Of a stretch of DNA of 62,829 bases, positions 29,024 through 38,550 are shown piece after piece. Source of the DNA: Selaginella moellendorffii (Eukaryota; Streptophyta; Lycopodiopsida; Selaginellales; Selaginellaceae); the NCBI RefSeq assembly GCF_000143415.4, contig NW_003314263.1, forward strand, positions 2,281,563-2,344,391, given 5' to 3'. Both the position numbers and the translations under genes were made by a program. The notes beneath the pieces are model-generated. The model saw only the letters and a program-made list of their open reading frames with translations, searched no databases and was not told the origin of the DNA. The first letter of the stretch is position 1. Each line of letters opens with the position of its first letter.

Positions 29024-29386
29024 ATGGCGATGGAGAAAGGCGAGAAGCCTGTGACAATGCTAGAAAAGGTGGAGAAATTCATGGCCAAAGTATTAACATG
29101 GGTGGATGCAAAAATCTTTTTAAAAGCCCCTCCCAAGCCGATGCCCAGCATCTGCGATCTTCTCCCCGAGATCAAGCCATGGTGTGCAGTTTGCAAGGAC
29201 AAGTTCGAGCTCGATAGCGTGGTGAAACAGATACCATGCGAGCACTGTTATCATCTGGAATGTCTTCGCGAGTGGATGGAAAACAATGACTCGTGCCCGA
29301 TGTGTAGCGCAAAGCTCCCCAAGCCCATTACCTTCCGTGCCATATGGAAAGCAGTGGAAGAGGAAACGCGCTGGTTAGGACAGTAG
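29024..29386 (+). CDS. RING-H2 finger protein, copy 2
   Basis: 120 codons. It differs from copy 1 by a few N-terminal residues only (Gly for Val at 6, Met for Thr at 12); the RING-H2 is identical. Same function and same uncertainty as copy 1. Confidence 0.88.
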   Translation: MAMEKGEKPVTMLEKVEKFMAKVLTWVDAKIFLKAPPKPMPSICDLLPEIKPWCAVCKDKFELDSVVKQIPCEHCYHLECLREWMENNDSCPMCSAKLPKPITFRAIWKAVEEETRWLGQ

Positions 29387-29440
29387 ATTTACGTGTAACA
29401 ATCAAAGAGAAGAAATAGAATCGATCTTTTCTTTCCATGG

Positions 29441-30799
29441 CTATTCGTCTGGAAACATGGCTTTGAACAAATCTGTGTGGCATTCATGGCAGAGATAGAA
29501 CCACGAGAAGTGGCCCTCGCCTTGTAACCTGTGGAAGTTTACGTGAGGCAGGACTCGCTGCGCAAACTCGCTCATCGCAATCGGCACGACTACATCGTCA
29601 GTTCCCTGATTACAATCGCCAAGATCAGCAAGCTTTTGGAAAAAACCAAACGAAGAAACACCACCACCTACATGCCATATATGTATTGGTCGCTGGAAGC
29701 TGAGGAGATCCGACTGTTCTTGAGAGAAAAGGCCGTGAAGCTTGCTCACGATTCCATCGCCGGCGGGAGGTCTCTTTCGCTTGAGATCGCCCAAGTCGAA
29801 TCCCCAGTTGTTAACCAGCAAGACTAGCTCTTGAGCCAGCGAGAATGCTCGCTTCTGGTTCATGGATTCCCGGACGTCGTCTTCCCATAATCTCATGAAA
29901 TCCTGCTGCTCGAAAAGAGCTCGATCCTGCAAAACTCGATGACCTTGAGTCATTCCACGATCAAAACAATGCAAACCTTTGGTCTTGAGGTGGCATACAA
30001 GCTTCTGCTAAGCCGGTCGATCTTCTCCAGGAGAGGTCTCCGGAGAAAACCTCCAAGTGAAGATGGAAACTTCCTGGCACAGAAATGGAGCAATCTTCTC
30101 CGGAATGACCAGGCCTTCCAGGCTTTGGCCGCTTCGCTCGAGGTGAGATTTCCTCCGCATGGATTTCCTGCCGGAGCAACCATAGCAACACCTGTGTCCA
30201 AGAACACAAGCAAGCAACACTCTTGCTAAACTCTCAAGAGAAAAAAGAAAGATGTGATCACCTGCTAATCTCTCTGGAATGTAGTGAATCGCAGCCCAAA
30301 CGTGAGGACCACCTCCATCAAAGCCCAGGATCCAAAACTGGTCGCCAAAACCGAGAGCGTCGGCGATGCTGATCATGTCCGAGGCCGAGGTTTTGTAACT
30401 TCTGTTGTGGTGAGGATCACTCTCTCCAAATCCTGGCAAGTCGTAAGCTACAAGATGAACACCATAGCTATCGGGCAGTGAAGAATTGATTCCGGGAATT
30501 CCTACAAGTTGACGGAGCGACTGTAGAGCCCATGAATGAAAAGCTCACGAACCTGCTAGTCTCGATGAGAGAAATCCATGAACAACGAGCACTGTGCGCT
30601 TTGCTTGATCGGCAGGGACACCTTCTTCTCGGTATGAGATGTTTCTACCGTCCGGTAATTGGATCCGCCTGGGTGGAATTCGAGCTTTCTGACGATCGTC
30701 TGGAGATGCCTTGGGCTGAAACGATCGTGTTCTAGGCCCTGCATTGGATCGATTTAAGCCTTTAATCGATTTAAACTTTGTGGATTGACTGGCTTTCAA
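29441..30799 (-). CDS. Alpha/beta hydrolase with Asp at the nucleophile elbow, copy 2
   Basis: Same five-exon structure shifted by 8936 bp: 30799-30553, 30501-30262, 30191-29977, 29926-29672, 29605-29441. The GFDGGG turn, GTDDVVVP acid and GEGHFSWF His are all retained, so the Asp is not a private mutation of one copy. Small changes include His-Glu for His-Asp near the C-terminus. Confidence 0.82.
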
Positions 30800-30945
30800 C
30801 CTTGCTTTGTTTCAGCCTTCAACTCTGAAGCTCTCTTTATTAAAAACTACATAATAGAATGCTAAACCAAAGATAAATTTATATTTGTCCTTTTTAAAGT
30901 AAAATCTAAAATCACTGGGAATTCTGATTCCATCAACGTCCACAC

Positions 30946-31281
30946 CTGTTCAAGGAATCGTTAGTCCAAAATATTCCAGTCAAGAACACAACACCAAATT
31001 GGAAGATCAGCTGCATTCTTCTAGTTTCATCATTCTTGCCACGCACATATCGTATTCCTGGGAAACCTTGGAATTTCTTCGCAAAGAACAGTGTTGACCT
31101 GGGCAAACAAGAACAAAGTAACGACATGCATTTGGGCAGACAAGAACATAGTAACAACACTTGCAAGAACAAAAACTTCTTCGTCCACCGGAATCCATCA
31201 GGAAGGCTCGCACGGGCGATTTCGCATGCCCCTCGCGTGGCACCTCAATCAGCTGCTGCGATCTACACCATGCGGATAGAA
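30946..31281 (-). pseudogene. Dehydrogenase 5' fragment, inverted, unit 2
   Basis: Counterpart of 22010-22345, nearly identical. Confidence 0.75.
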
Positions 31282-31389
31282 CCCCACCCCTTACAATCTT
31301 CGTGCCAAAAGTTTAAATCGATTAAAGGGCATATTCTCGTGGTTATTCTTAACGTAAACAGAGGCATATTCTTTCTTTTAATCGAGGGC

Positions 31390-32520
31390 TAAGGTTGAAA
31401 GCCAGTTCTATATTCATTAACACATATATACTTTTACTACTTTAACACTATACATTCGCTTTGGCTGCAAACTTTGTCCAGCCAACATGAATCCCTTCGG
31501 CCAAAAGTGCCTCCAACTCCACCGGATGCTGCTGCTGCTCGCCTCTGTTCTTGCCTCCTTGTTGCATCACCTGGAAGCACTTAAGATACATGGCCTTGTC
31601 CACAAACTTGGGAGGAGCCCGGGGATTGCAAGCCTCGTCCCCACCCCGGGGCGCATAGAGATTGTTTGCGCCCCAAGGAACTATGGAGGTAAGCAAGTAG
31701 AGCACCAAAAGCCTCCCCACACGTCCATTCCCATCCCTAAACGGATGAATGCACTCAAACTTATAAAAGAAGCTGGCGCCAATGCTCAACAGCTTTGCAA
31801 CCCTGAGCTTGGGATCTGCTGCAAATGCCTCCTCGAGGGATTTGTTGGTGGCTGACAGGAGCTGCTCCAAAGCCGCCGGGATCTTCTTGGGATCCATGTA
31901 GACATGCTTCCGCCTCTCTGTTGTCAATGTCCACGCCTCGCCCCTCCTAAACTCGCCCGCATCAACCTCGTCCTTGGTGTTCTCTCCGAGCATCTTGTGG
32001 ATCCGGAGAATCTTCCCGGAATCTAGGCGTGGAACCTTGTCGGCCTTGGCCTGGGCGTTGACCCAGCACAGGCACCTGTACAGGTTGAGCGTTGACACGA
32101 GCTTTGGCTTCCTGTCGCCGCCAAAGCCATCGAGCGCAAAAGACTTTGACCGGTTGTACTGGTCAATGGCATCGCTGACCTCTTCCAGTGTGTCGAGCCC
32201 TTCGCCCTCGATGTTTGCCACTTGGAACACGAATTCTTTCACCATTGCTGTGCCCTGCTTGAGCGCGCCGCTCTTCTTTTTGTCGGGCAGGGATTCGTAC
32301 CTTGCAACGCACTTGTCGATGCTCTTGATCGTCGCCATTATACCTGAAACCCTAGGCTCGAACCTTTTCTATTCATAGGGGAGCCAACGGTGGAGATTCC
32401 AGCTTGTTGAGCGCTCCAACGGTGGCGATTACATCATCATATCGACGGCCAGCGATCAATGCGCGCCAAGTATATATGTTTGGGGAGAAAGTAGGGTTCT
32501 TTATCCTCAGGGATGGGAAA
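31390..32520. repeat. Tandem array unit 3 (truncated)
   Basis: Contains FicA copy 3 and most of the divergent promoter, then breaks off within the FicB first exon region (gggatgggaaag...), where it passes into a dehydrogenase fragment. The promoter carries a deletion that removes the spacer between the two boxes. Confidence 0.85.
31448..32338 (-). CDS. Fic-domain protein FicA, copy 3
   Basis: 296 codons, intact, with HPFRDGNGRVGR and IEGEG. Substitutions include Asp for Glu near residue 8, Arg for Gln near 62 and Gly for Val near the C-terminus. Its divergent partner FicB is lost and its promoter is shortened, so regulation may differ from copies 1 and 2. Confidence 0.88.
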   Translation of the reverse strand: MATIKSIDKCVARYESLPDKKKSGALKQGTAMVKEFVFQVANIEGEGLDTLEEVSDAIDQYNRSKSFALDGFGGDRKPKLVSTLNLYRCLCWVNAQAKADKVPRLDSGKILRIHKMLGENTKDEVDAGEFRRGEAWTLTTERRKHVYMDPKKIPAALEQLLSATNKSLEEAFAADPKLRVAKLLSIGASFFYKFECIHPFRDGNGRVGRLLVLYLLTSIVPWGANNLYAPRGGDEACNPRAPPKFVDKAMYLKCFQVMQQGGKNRGEQQQHPVELEALLAEGIHVGWTKFAAKANV

Positions 32521-33310
32521 GTAGAAATTGGATGATCCACTTCGTGACCAGGTGATTTGTGAAACTTTTGGAGGTGATATTTTGTTTGGAAAAATGGTAA
32601 GGCACATCGATTCAAGTTTTAGAGCTTTCTTTTTCTCTCCAGGTTTTAATCGTTGGCTGGTTAGTTCTTGCGACTGAATGTCCGTGGGCCAGGAAAAATT
32701 GTTCTGTTGTTCCAGGCAGTCGATTCAGCGAAACTAATTCGATGACATGACATGAATGTTCAACAACGGTCAACTACACGCCTAACTGTAGGTTCGTTAC
32801 GAGTTGAAGAAGTTAGAAGAAAAAGAAACAAAACAACTCCAAGAAAACCAAGTGTAAGTGACCAGGATGAGCAATGAGTTCCATACCTCTCTTGTTGATG
32901 GCCATGGCAATGCAAGCCTCGTCCTGCCTCCCAAACTTTACCTCCCACTCCATCTTTATCATCCTTCTTTGTCCCGTGTGTAGTCTGTCAAACTTTCAAG
33001 GCTAATCACATTGATATCGTTGCCAGCCGTGAACCTGTGCATTGCCTCCATGATCACCTCTCACTCACGCACTGCCTTTCATCCTTGGAGCTTCGTCGCC
33101 AACATACTCTCCAGCTTCACCACCATCCAGGCTGGATTGATCCCTCCCTTGAATCGGAACTCGAAGTTGACCTCGGACAAGTCTCTGCGAGATCCTTTGA
33201 TCTAGCCGCTACTCCAGCTCCCTCTTCTTGCAAGTGCACTCGAAGTCCAACGTCGTGGGCAGGCTGTTGGTGGTCTACTTGCTTGCCTCCATCGTTCCCT
33301 GGGGCGCCAA
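32521..33310. pseudogene. Remnant of the array: dehydrogenase, SET and Fic fragments
   Basis: 32540-32705 is a plus-strand dehydrogenase piece (gatattttgtttggaaaaatggtaa, ccaggttttaatcgttggctgg). 32815-33245 is a minus-strand SET piece (WEVKFG, AINKRGMEL and the Cys-cluster region). 33246-33305 is the Fic piece (GRLLVVYLLASIVPWGA). The order equals the right-hand part of units 1 and 2, so this is the tail of a third, internally deleted unit. Confidence 0.75.
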
Positions 33311-33324
33311 CGCGCCCCTAGGCG

Positions 33325-33430
33325 GTAACGAGGTTTGCAGTCCACGAGTTTGTGCCGTATACCTCAAGTGCTAGTAATGCAACAAGGCAAGATGGTGGCG
33401 AGCATGATTTGCATTGGCTAGACAGCACAA
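33325..33430. repeat. ~90-bp dispersed repeat, second copy of 9411-9510
   Basis: Shares gaggtttgcagtccacga, ctcaagtgctagtaatgcaac and gcattggct with 9411-9510. No coding function is visible. Confidence 0.45.
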
Positions 33431-33479
33431 ATGTCCGCAATTGCCCACTCACTTTTTCTGATGGTCCTCTGCGGAGATT

Positions 33480-33935
33480 GAGGAGCGACGCCTGTGAAAT
33501 CGCCATCTTATGAAAGAATGCGGCTTGTATGCCAATTTGGTGTTCTCTAATGTTTTCCAGTATAACATTCTGACTGGAACTTTTGATCTGGATTGTCCGA
33601 ACTATTCTTACTATTTCTTTTGTTTTTTATGCTTGTCTCTGATGTCGCTAGTTTCCAGACAATGATTTCAGTGCTGCTCATTTTCCCTGAGCATTGAACA
33701 AGGACAAAGAAAGGCATTTAGGAAGCACAACTTTGTCGGGAAGGGTTTATGAGTTCTATGCTTTTCCGCCAAGTGCTGTTTCTAGATATTAGAATCGTAA
33801 GGAGTTGAGGACGAATCGTTGCCTCCAGAATGCATGGTGATACTCCCAGCCAAGCATTGGTGCGGTCGTGCCAAGGCATTCCGCTGAAACAAGGACGCAC
33901 TGGCTTTCTCACATTTGCTCACGGCCAAGTCCGAG
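33480..33935 (+). pseudogene. Dehydrogenase piece followed by TRM61 piece
   Basis: 33480-33620 contains dehydrogenase words (cgacgcctgtgaaatcgcc, tatgccaatttggtgtt, gactggaacttttgat). 33640-33935 follows TRM61 from late exon 2 (cattgaac...aggaagcacaactttgt) through the last exon. It is the pseudogene tail of inverted-repeat arm B. Confidence 0.7.
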
Positions 33936-35220
33936 TTTTTTGTGGTGATTGTAGACGAACTTTTGAGAATCGAGAGTTAAAATGCACCCAAGAAAGTTAG
34001 GAGAGTTAGAATTCAAAGAGCCAAGTCTAAAGGACTTTTGCAGTCTCATGCAGTGGAATTGACTGCGAGCGATCGCCTCCTTTTCTTTCTCCTCGAAACT
34101 TGTCACGGGAGCTAGGACGTTTTTAAGTTAGCATAACTGTATTACTTTGGAACATACACTTCTATTCTATATGTGCTCGGTTGACCAAATTTGTTTTGCC
34201 AAGTTTGTCATATAAAGCCTGGCATGACCATCGTTCTCCATTGCCAGACCATACGAATGCTTGGACCCATAGTTTGTTTTCGTCTTCAAGATGACCACCC
34301 GCGATTCAGAGACCACGAGCACCCCATTCTTCCAGAGAGACAAGACGCACACTTGATCCCTCCCACGAACAATCCTCCGGACAATCTCCCCGCTGTGGAT
34401 ACGTCTTACCACCAGATCACACCCGGCCTCCATAGACAGCCTAAACTCCCTGCTCGGTGAGACCAAGCTGTTCCCCTCGGGCAGCGTCGATCCCTGGGGG
34501 TGACTCCCGCCAACTAGAGACGTAGCAAAGACCCAGCAATTCCCGGCGTCAGGGTCAACGCCCAAACCAACGACCGTGCTGACTGGGTGAACAAGGAAGT
34601 TAGTGCGGTCAAACCCAAGTAGTTCACCGCTTGATCCACCACCTCCTTCAGGCCTATCGTCAGGATTGCTGTTGAATGGGGTTTCCTGGAACTGATACTC
34701 AATCCCAAAGTAGCCGAGCACTATGTTGACTTCGCCAAACCAGCGTTGCGTGCGACCCACGTCTAGCAGCTCCGCTCGGATGGTTGCAATCATCCGCCCA
34801 ACGCTGTCTAGGAGGTCGCCCCCTGGGAGGCTCGCGCGACTTGGCGCAATGGAGCAAACGTCTGAGTTCTCAGTGAAAGCTAGGCTGTAGAGCCACACTC
34901 TCACGCGGACATAGGCATCGTTTGCGTACTCCACCACGAATCCCACGCTCCTTCCTGCAAAGTAACCAAAATTGCCTCTAAACCTCCTTCCCACGAAGGC
35001 CTCGAGGCGATTCATGAGGTCTTCGACGTGCTCCACGGCAAGCTGTGCAAAACCAAGCCGCCACCTGAAGATTCCACCAAACTGGCGATTAGCCGGGGGC
35101 TGTCCATGGCAGAGATCAAAGCTCATGAGCAAAATTAGAATTGAAGCTGCAACGAGGAGCACCATGTTTCTCATGTTTCTTGCTAGTAGTGCTAGTGCTG
35201 CTTCCAATGTGATAAAATAT
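33690..35220 (-). repeat. Inverted-repeat arm B
   Basis: Reverse-complement match of 7400-8935: lectin gene, 3' flank and TRM61 tail in the same relative order. Arm B has a ~10-bp extra segment and other small indels in the 3' flank. Confidence 0.8.
34167..35174 (-). CDS. Secreted novel-domain plus bulb-lectin protein, inverted copy
   Basis: Start chosen at 35174 to match the paralogue at 7469; an in-frame ATG at 35207 would add 11 residues. The signal peptide ends at CHG, followed by the same unrecognised domain (FVGRRFRGNFGYFAGRSVGF) and the same C-terminal bulb-lectin domain with degenerate mannose motifs. The frame is intact and most changes from copy 1 are conservative (Trp for Phe near residue 35, His for Arg in VEHVEDLM). 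Both copies are probably functional. Confidence 0.75.
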   Translation of the reverse strand: MRNMVLLVAASILILLMSFDLCHGQPPANRQFGGIFRWRLGFAQLAVEHVEDLMNRLEAFVGRRFRGNFGYFAGRSVGFVVEYANDAYVRVRVWLYSLAFTENSDVCSIAPSRASLPGGDLLDSVGRMIATIRAELLDVGRTQRWFGEVNIVLGYFGIEYQFQETPFNSNPDDRPEGGGGSSGELLGFDRTNFLVHPVSTVVGLGVDPDAGNCWVFATSLVGGSHPQGSTLPEGNSLVSPSREFRLSMEAGCDLVVRRIHSGEIVRRIVRGRDQVCVLSLWKNGVLVVSESRVVILKTKTNYGSKHSYGLAMENDGHARLYMTNLAKQIWSTEHI

Positions 35221-35449
35221 CTCCTGTTTATACGATCGTCCTTGGTTGATCACAAGTGTCTCAAGATAGAACTTGGCACAGATGAGTGCACTTGGCATAT
35301 TGGCTGATTAAAGTTTATTCAAACAGCACTATTCTTGAAGAAAAGAGGAAAAGGAGTTTTGTCGAGTATTTCGTTTAGTTAAAGGGTTTAAGTAAAAAAA
35401 ACTAAGATTTTTTGAATATTCAAGGAATCCTTTAGTTAAGGGTTTAAGA

Positions 35450-37141
35450 ATGGAAAGACTAGGGTTCTTCCAGAGGAGTGAATGCGCGGTCGCAATCCCC
35501 CTCAGAAGCAGCGATTCCATGATTCGTGGCTTGTGTAGATCGCGGCAGCTGCTGAGATTGCGGTGCCAAGCGAGGGGCATGGCGGCCGCGACGCCTGTGG
35601 AAGTGAAATCGCCAGTGCGGCCTGTGCGAGTCCTTTTCTGCGGCCCCGAATCGGTGTTTCCTGACGGATTCCGGTGGACGAAGAAGTATTTGGAGCCGCA
35701 CAGCCAGATCGAGGTGAGCGAGGATTTCTTGTGCTTGTTCTTGCGAGTGTTGTTACTATGTTCTTGTTTGCCCAGGTCGACGCTGTTCCTTGCCAAGAAA
35801 TTCCAAAGGTTTTCCACGAATACGACATGTGCGTGGCGAGAATGGTGAAAGTGGACTCGAGCTTGATCTCTCTCGCCAAGAGAATGCAGCTTATCTGCCA
35901 GTTTGGTGTTGGCCTGGAAGGTATTCCAGCATTGTTCTTGACTGGAACTTACGATTCTTGACAGGTGTGGACGTTGAAGCTGCGACTAAAGCTGGGATCA
36001 AAGTAGGAAGAATTGCCAGTGATGCCACTGGAAACGCTCTTTCGTGTGCTGAGCACGCCATTTATTTGATGCTGGCTCTTCTTCGTGACCAGGTGCTTGC
36101 GAGAGTTTTCTTATGTTCTAAAACTTTTGGATTTGCCTTTCAGAAAGGGATGGACAAGTCTGTGAGCGAGAAATGCCTGGGATTTCCTACGGGTGATACT
36201 TTGTTTGGAAAAACGGTAAGCGCTGGATTACTCGCATCGATTCAACCTTTTAGAGTTTTGTTTCTCCAGGTTTTTATTGTTGGCTATGGAAATATTGGCA
36301 AGGAGCTCGCGATCCGCTTGAGAGCTTTTGGAGTCAGAGTTCTTGCGACTAAACGTTCGTGGTCCAAGAAGAATAGTTCTCTTCATCCGGAAGGCAAGGC
36401 TCTTGAAACTCTTCTTATGATCTTTTTTCGTTTTTGATTTGGTTATCTCTGATGTCGTAGTTTCCAGACAATCCTCTTCTAGCAGATGGCCTGATAACTC
36501 GTAAATCTCACCAGTTGTTTCAGTACCTCAAGGAGAACGAAGATTTGCTGGTGGATGAAAAGGGCAGCGGGGACTCCTTATACGACTTTGCCAGCCGAGC
36601 TGATATCATCGTTCTGTGCTGCCTCCTGACTCCTGAAACAGTAAGAGCCATATCTCCTTTCGTCTTGGAATTCCTGACAAGTTCTACTGTCTGTAGGCTG
36701 GAATGGTGAACGAAAAGTTCGTAAACTCCATGAAGAAGGTATCGCGTCGCGTTTGCGATTCTTCCAGTCTAATCTTGCAAACTAAAACAGGGAGCGCTTG
36801 TTGTCAATGTTGCCAGAGGTGGGCTTTTGGACTACAAATCCGTGAGAGATGGCCTTGAGTCGGGGCATCTGGGAGGACTGGGTTTGGACGTTGCTTGGCA
36901 CGAGCCATACGATCCTCAAGACCCGATTTTGCAGCACCCCAAGGTCATTCTCACTCCCCACGTCGCTGGAGTGACACAACTCTCGTACGCAAAGATGGCC
37001 CAGGTAAAAAACCAAAATCTTTGCCTTCCCGTGATTCCAGTGATGTTTCTACACTGTTTTTATCCACAGGTGATCGCAGACTGCGCCGTGGAACTCTCAC
37101 ACGGACGCGGTGTGTCGGGTCTTCTCGAGCTAGTCAATTAA
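35450..37141 (+). CDS. D-isomer-specific 2-hydroxyacid dehydrogenase (phosphoglycerate dehydrogenase-like)
   Basis: Nine exons: 35450-35713, 35776-35920, 35965-36092, 36144-36215, 36270-36393, 36468-36640, 36697-36738, 36791-37003, 37070-37141. The NAD-binding loop is FIVGYGNIGKEL. Catalytic residues are the Arg in NVARGGLLD, the Glu in DVAWHEP and the His in LTPHVAGVT, in the order typical of the family. The N-terminus before MAAATPVEV is Arg-rich and could be an organelle presequence. Reaction: NAD(P)-dependent reduction or oxidation of a 2-hydroxy/2-oxo acid; exact substrate unknown. Intron 5 appears to use a GC donor (GAAG/gcaagg), because only that phase joins the frames. Fragments of this gene are scattered through the array. 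Confidence 0.9.
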
Positions 37142-37499
37142 GTTGACTCAAAAGCTCCGATTAGTCAAACGCGCTAGTCAACGAATCAATTCGATGACGT
37201 CACAAGAATGTGTTGACTTATTCAACGGTGGTCAAGCTAGCATCGACCAATGATCCCACGCGCAAAATCTATAGTGCGTTGGAAATTTTCGTTACCCACT
37301 CAACCTTTGGTAGACAAGTGCACATTATAAGCATAATTGGATTTTTCGCATCAAACAAACACTAGAGTGGTGTCTGGGCTGGACTGAGAAAACGATTGAT
37401 CCTCTCATCCACAAAACCATTTATATACTCCACCATTGTCTTAGCTCCATGACTCCAGTTAAATTCCTTCTTTGCTTCCATCACTCCCTCCCTCTCTCC
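37142..37499 (+). promoter_or_regulatory. Germin-like gene promoter with W-box cluster
   Basis: Five TTGAC cores (W-box, WRKY sites; both strands) fall at 37143, 37164, 37177, 37213 and 37231, within 93 bp. A palindromic bZIP/CRE site TGACGTCA lies at 37195. Such sites often mark stress- or defence-responsive genes. Related gtcaac-rich words occur in the array fragments copied from this region. Confidence 0.5.
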
Positions 37500-38406
37500 A
37501 TGGCTGAAGTAAGAGCCTTCGTCATGTCGATGATGATTCTTCTCGTCACTCTCGCGAGCTTTGCGGGAGCTGCCGATCCGGATCCACTCACCGATTTTGC
37601 GTCGTCCACCGCAGAGAATAACTTCCCGTATCACTACCCCAAGCCGCAGCAGCAGCAATCGCCGGACTCGTCCAAGTTCGTGGTTCGTGATGTCTTTAAA
37701 AATGGCGACGTCTCCAATGGACCCGGCGGAGTTCGAGCAGGGCTCTCGACCAAGATCTTCCCGGCTATGGAGTAAGAAAAAGCAGCCTTTTAGTTTGATC
37801 TTAGATGGGATCAATCGTGTGCTTACCTCCTAAACTCCTTGCAGCTCCCAGGGACTCACTTATGTCCACTTCAACATGACTCCCTGCGGTGTTAATTTGC
37901 CTCATACGCATCCACGAGCAACTGAGATGCTTACCATGGTGTCTGGAGGGCCGCTCCAAGTTGGTTTTGTAGACACTGAAGGTAAGACGTTGTTGAGGGG
38001 CGATTCGAGTGATCGAACGGAGTTTTTCGACTGCAGGGAAACCTCATATCAACGTGTTGCATCCTGGAGATGTTACGATCTTCCCTCGAGGAATGCTCCA
38101 CTTCGAGGTCAATGTCGGAACAGAACAAGCGTTTTACATCTCGGCTTTGAACTCACAGAATCCTGGAACACTGGTAAGCACTCTAATAAGTATTTTAAAC
38201 AAAAGAACTAATCGATCGAAAAACTTTACCAGACGAGTGGAGGAGCGCTGTTTAATGTCCCCGCGCGAGCATTAGCAGCAGCTCTGAACCAGGATCTTGC
38301 ATCTGTGTCGAAAATCAAGGATACGATTTTCAAGTATAGCTCGCAGCTGCAGATGACTCCCCCGAACACTTGCGTTCCTGGAAAAGACGTCACAACTACG
38401 TTTTAG
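37500..38406 (+). CDS. Germin-like protein (secreted cupin)
   Basis: Four exons: 37500-37771, 37845-37981, 38037-38173, 38233-38406, phases consistent. Signal peptide MAEVRAFVMSMMILLVTLASFAGAADPDPL. The two cupin motifs are present: the first with the metal ligands in PHTHPRATEM, the second PRGMLHFEVNVG. In the first, the canonical H-x-H-x4-E pattern is intact. Germin-like proteins are apoplastic manganese cupins, some with superoxide dismutase or oxalate oxidase activity. An in-frame upstream ATG at 37449 is less likely. Length (about 239 residues) is a little above the family norm because of a Gln/Pro-rich N-terminal stretch. Confidence 0.9.
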
Positions 38407-38550
38407 AAGTTGCCAAAGCTCTAAATACACTACTAAAAACCTTGACTTGATGGGCATATGTTCTTAGAGACTGTTCTTGTTGATTGTTTTCCCTGATCAA
38501 CGAAGGACCCATCTCGATCAGAAGGAAAATAAAAAACTGGCAAAACGTAC

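Larger units (their letters stand above)
22454..31389. repeat. Tandem array unit 2 (about 8.94 kb)
   Basis: Same content and order as unit 1. FicA start-to-start spacing is 8832 and then 8936 bp; the extra ~100 bp is the net of indels, mainly a retained SET segment and small deletions in the P450 pseudogene. Confidence 0.9.

Noticed and set aside
13623-32520. Array as a bacterial contaminant island because of the Fic genes
   Set aside because: The same units contain spliceosomal introns, U1 snRNA, a plant P450 and a RING-H2 gene, and the units are flanked by plant genes.
35786-36437. 215-codon plus-strand ORF as one exon
   Set aside because: It reads through two introns of the dehydrogenase. 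The nine-exon model keeps all catalytic motifs in frame.
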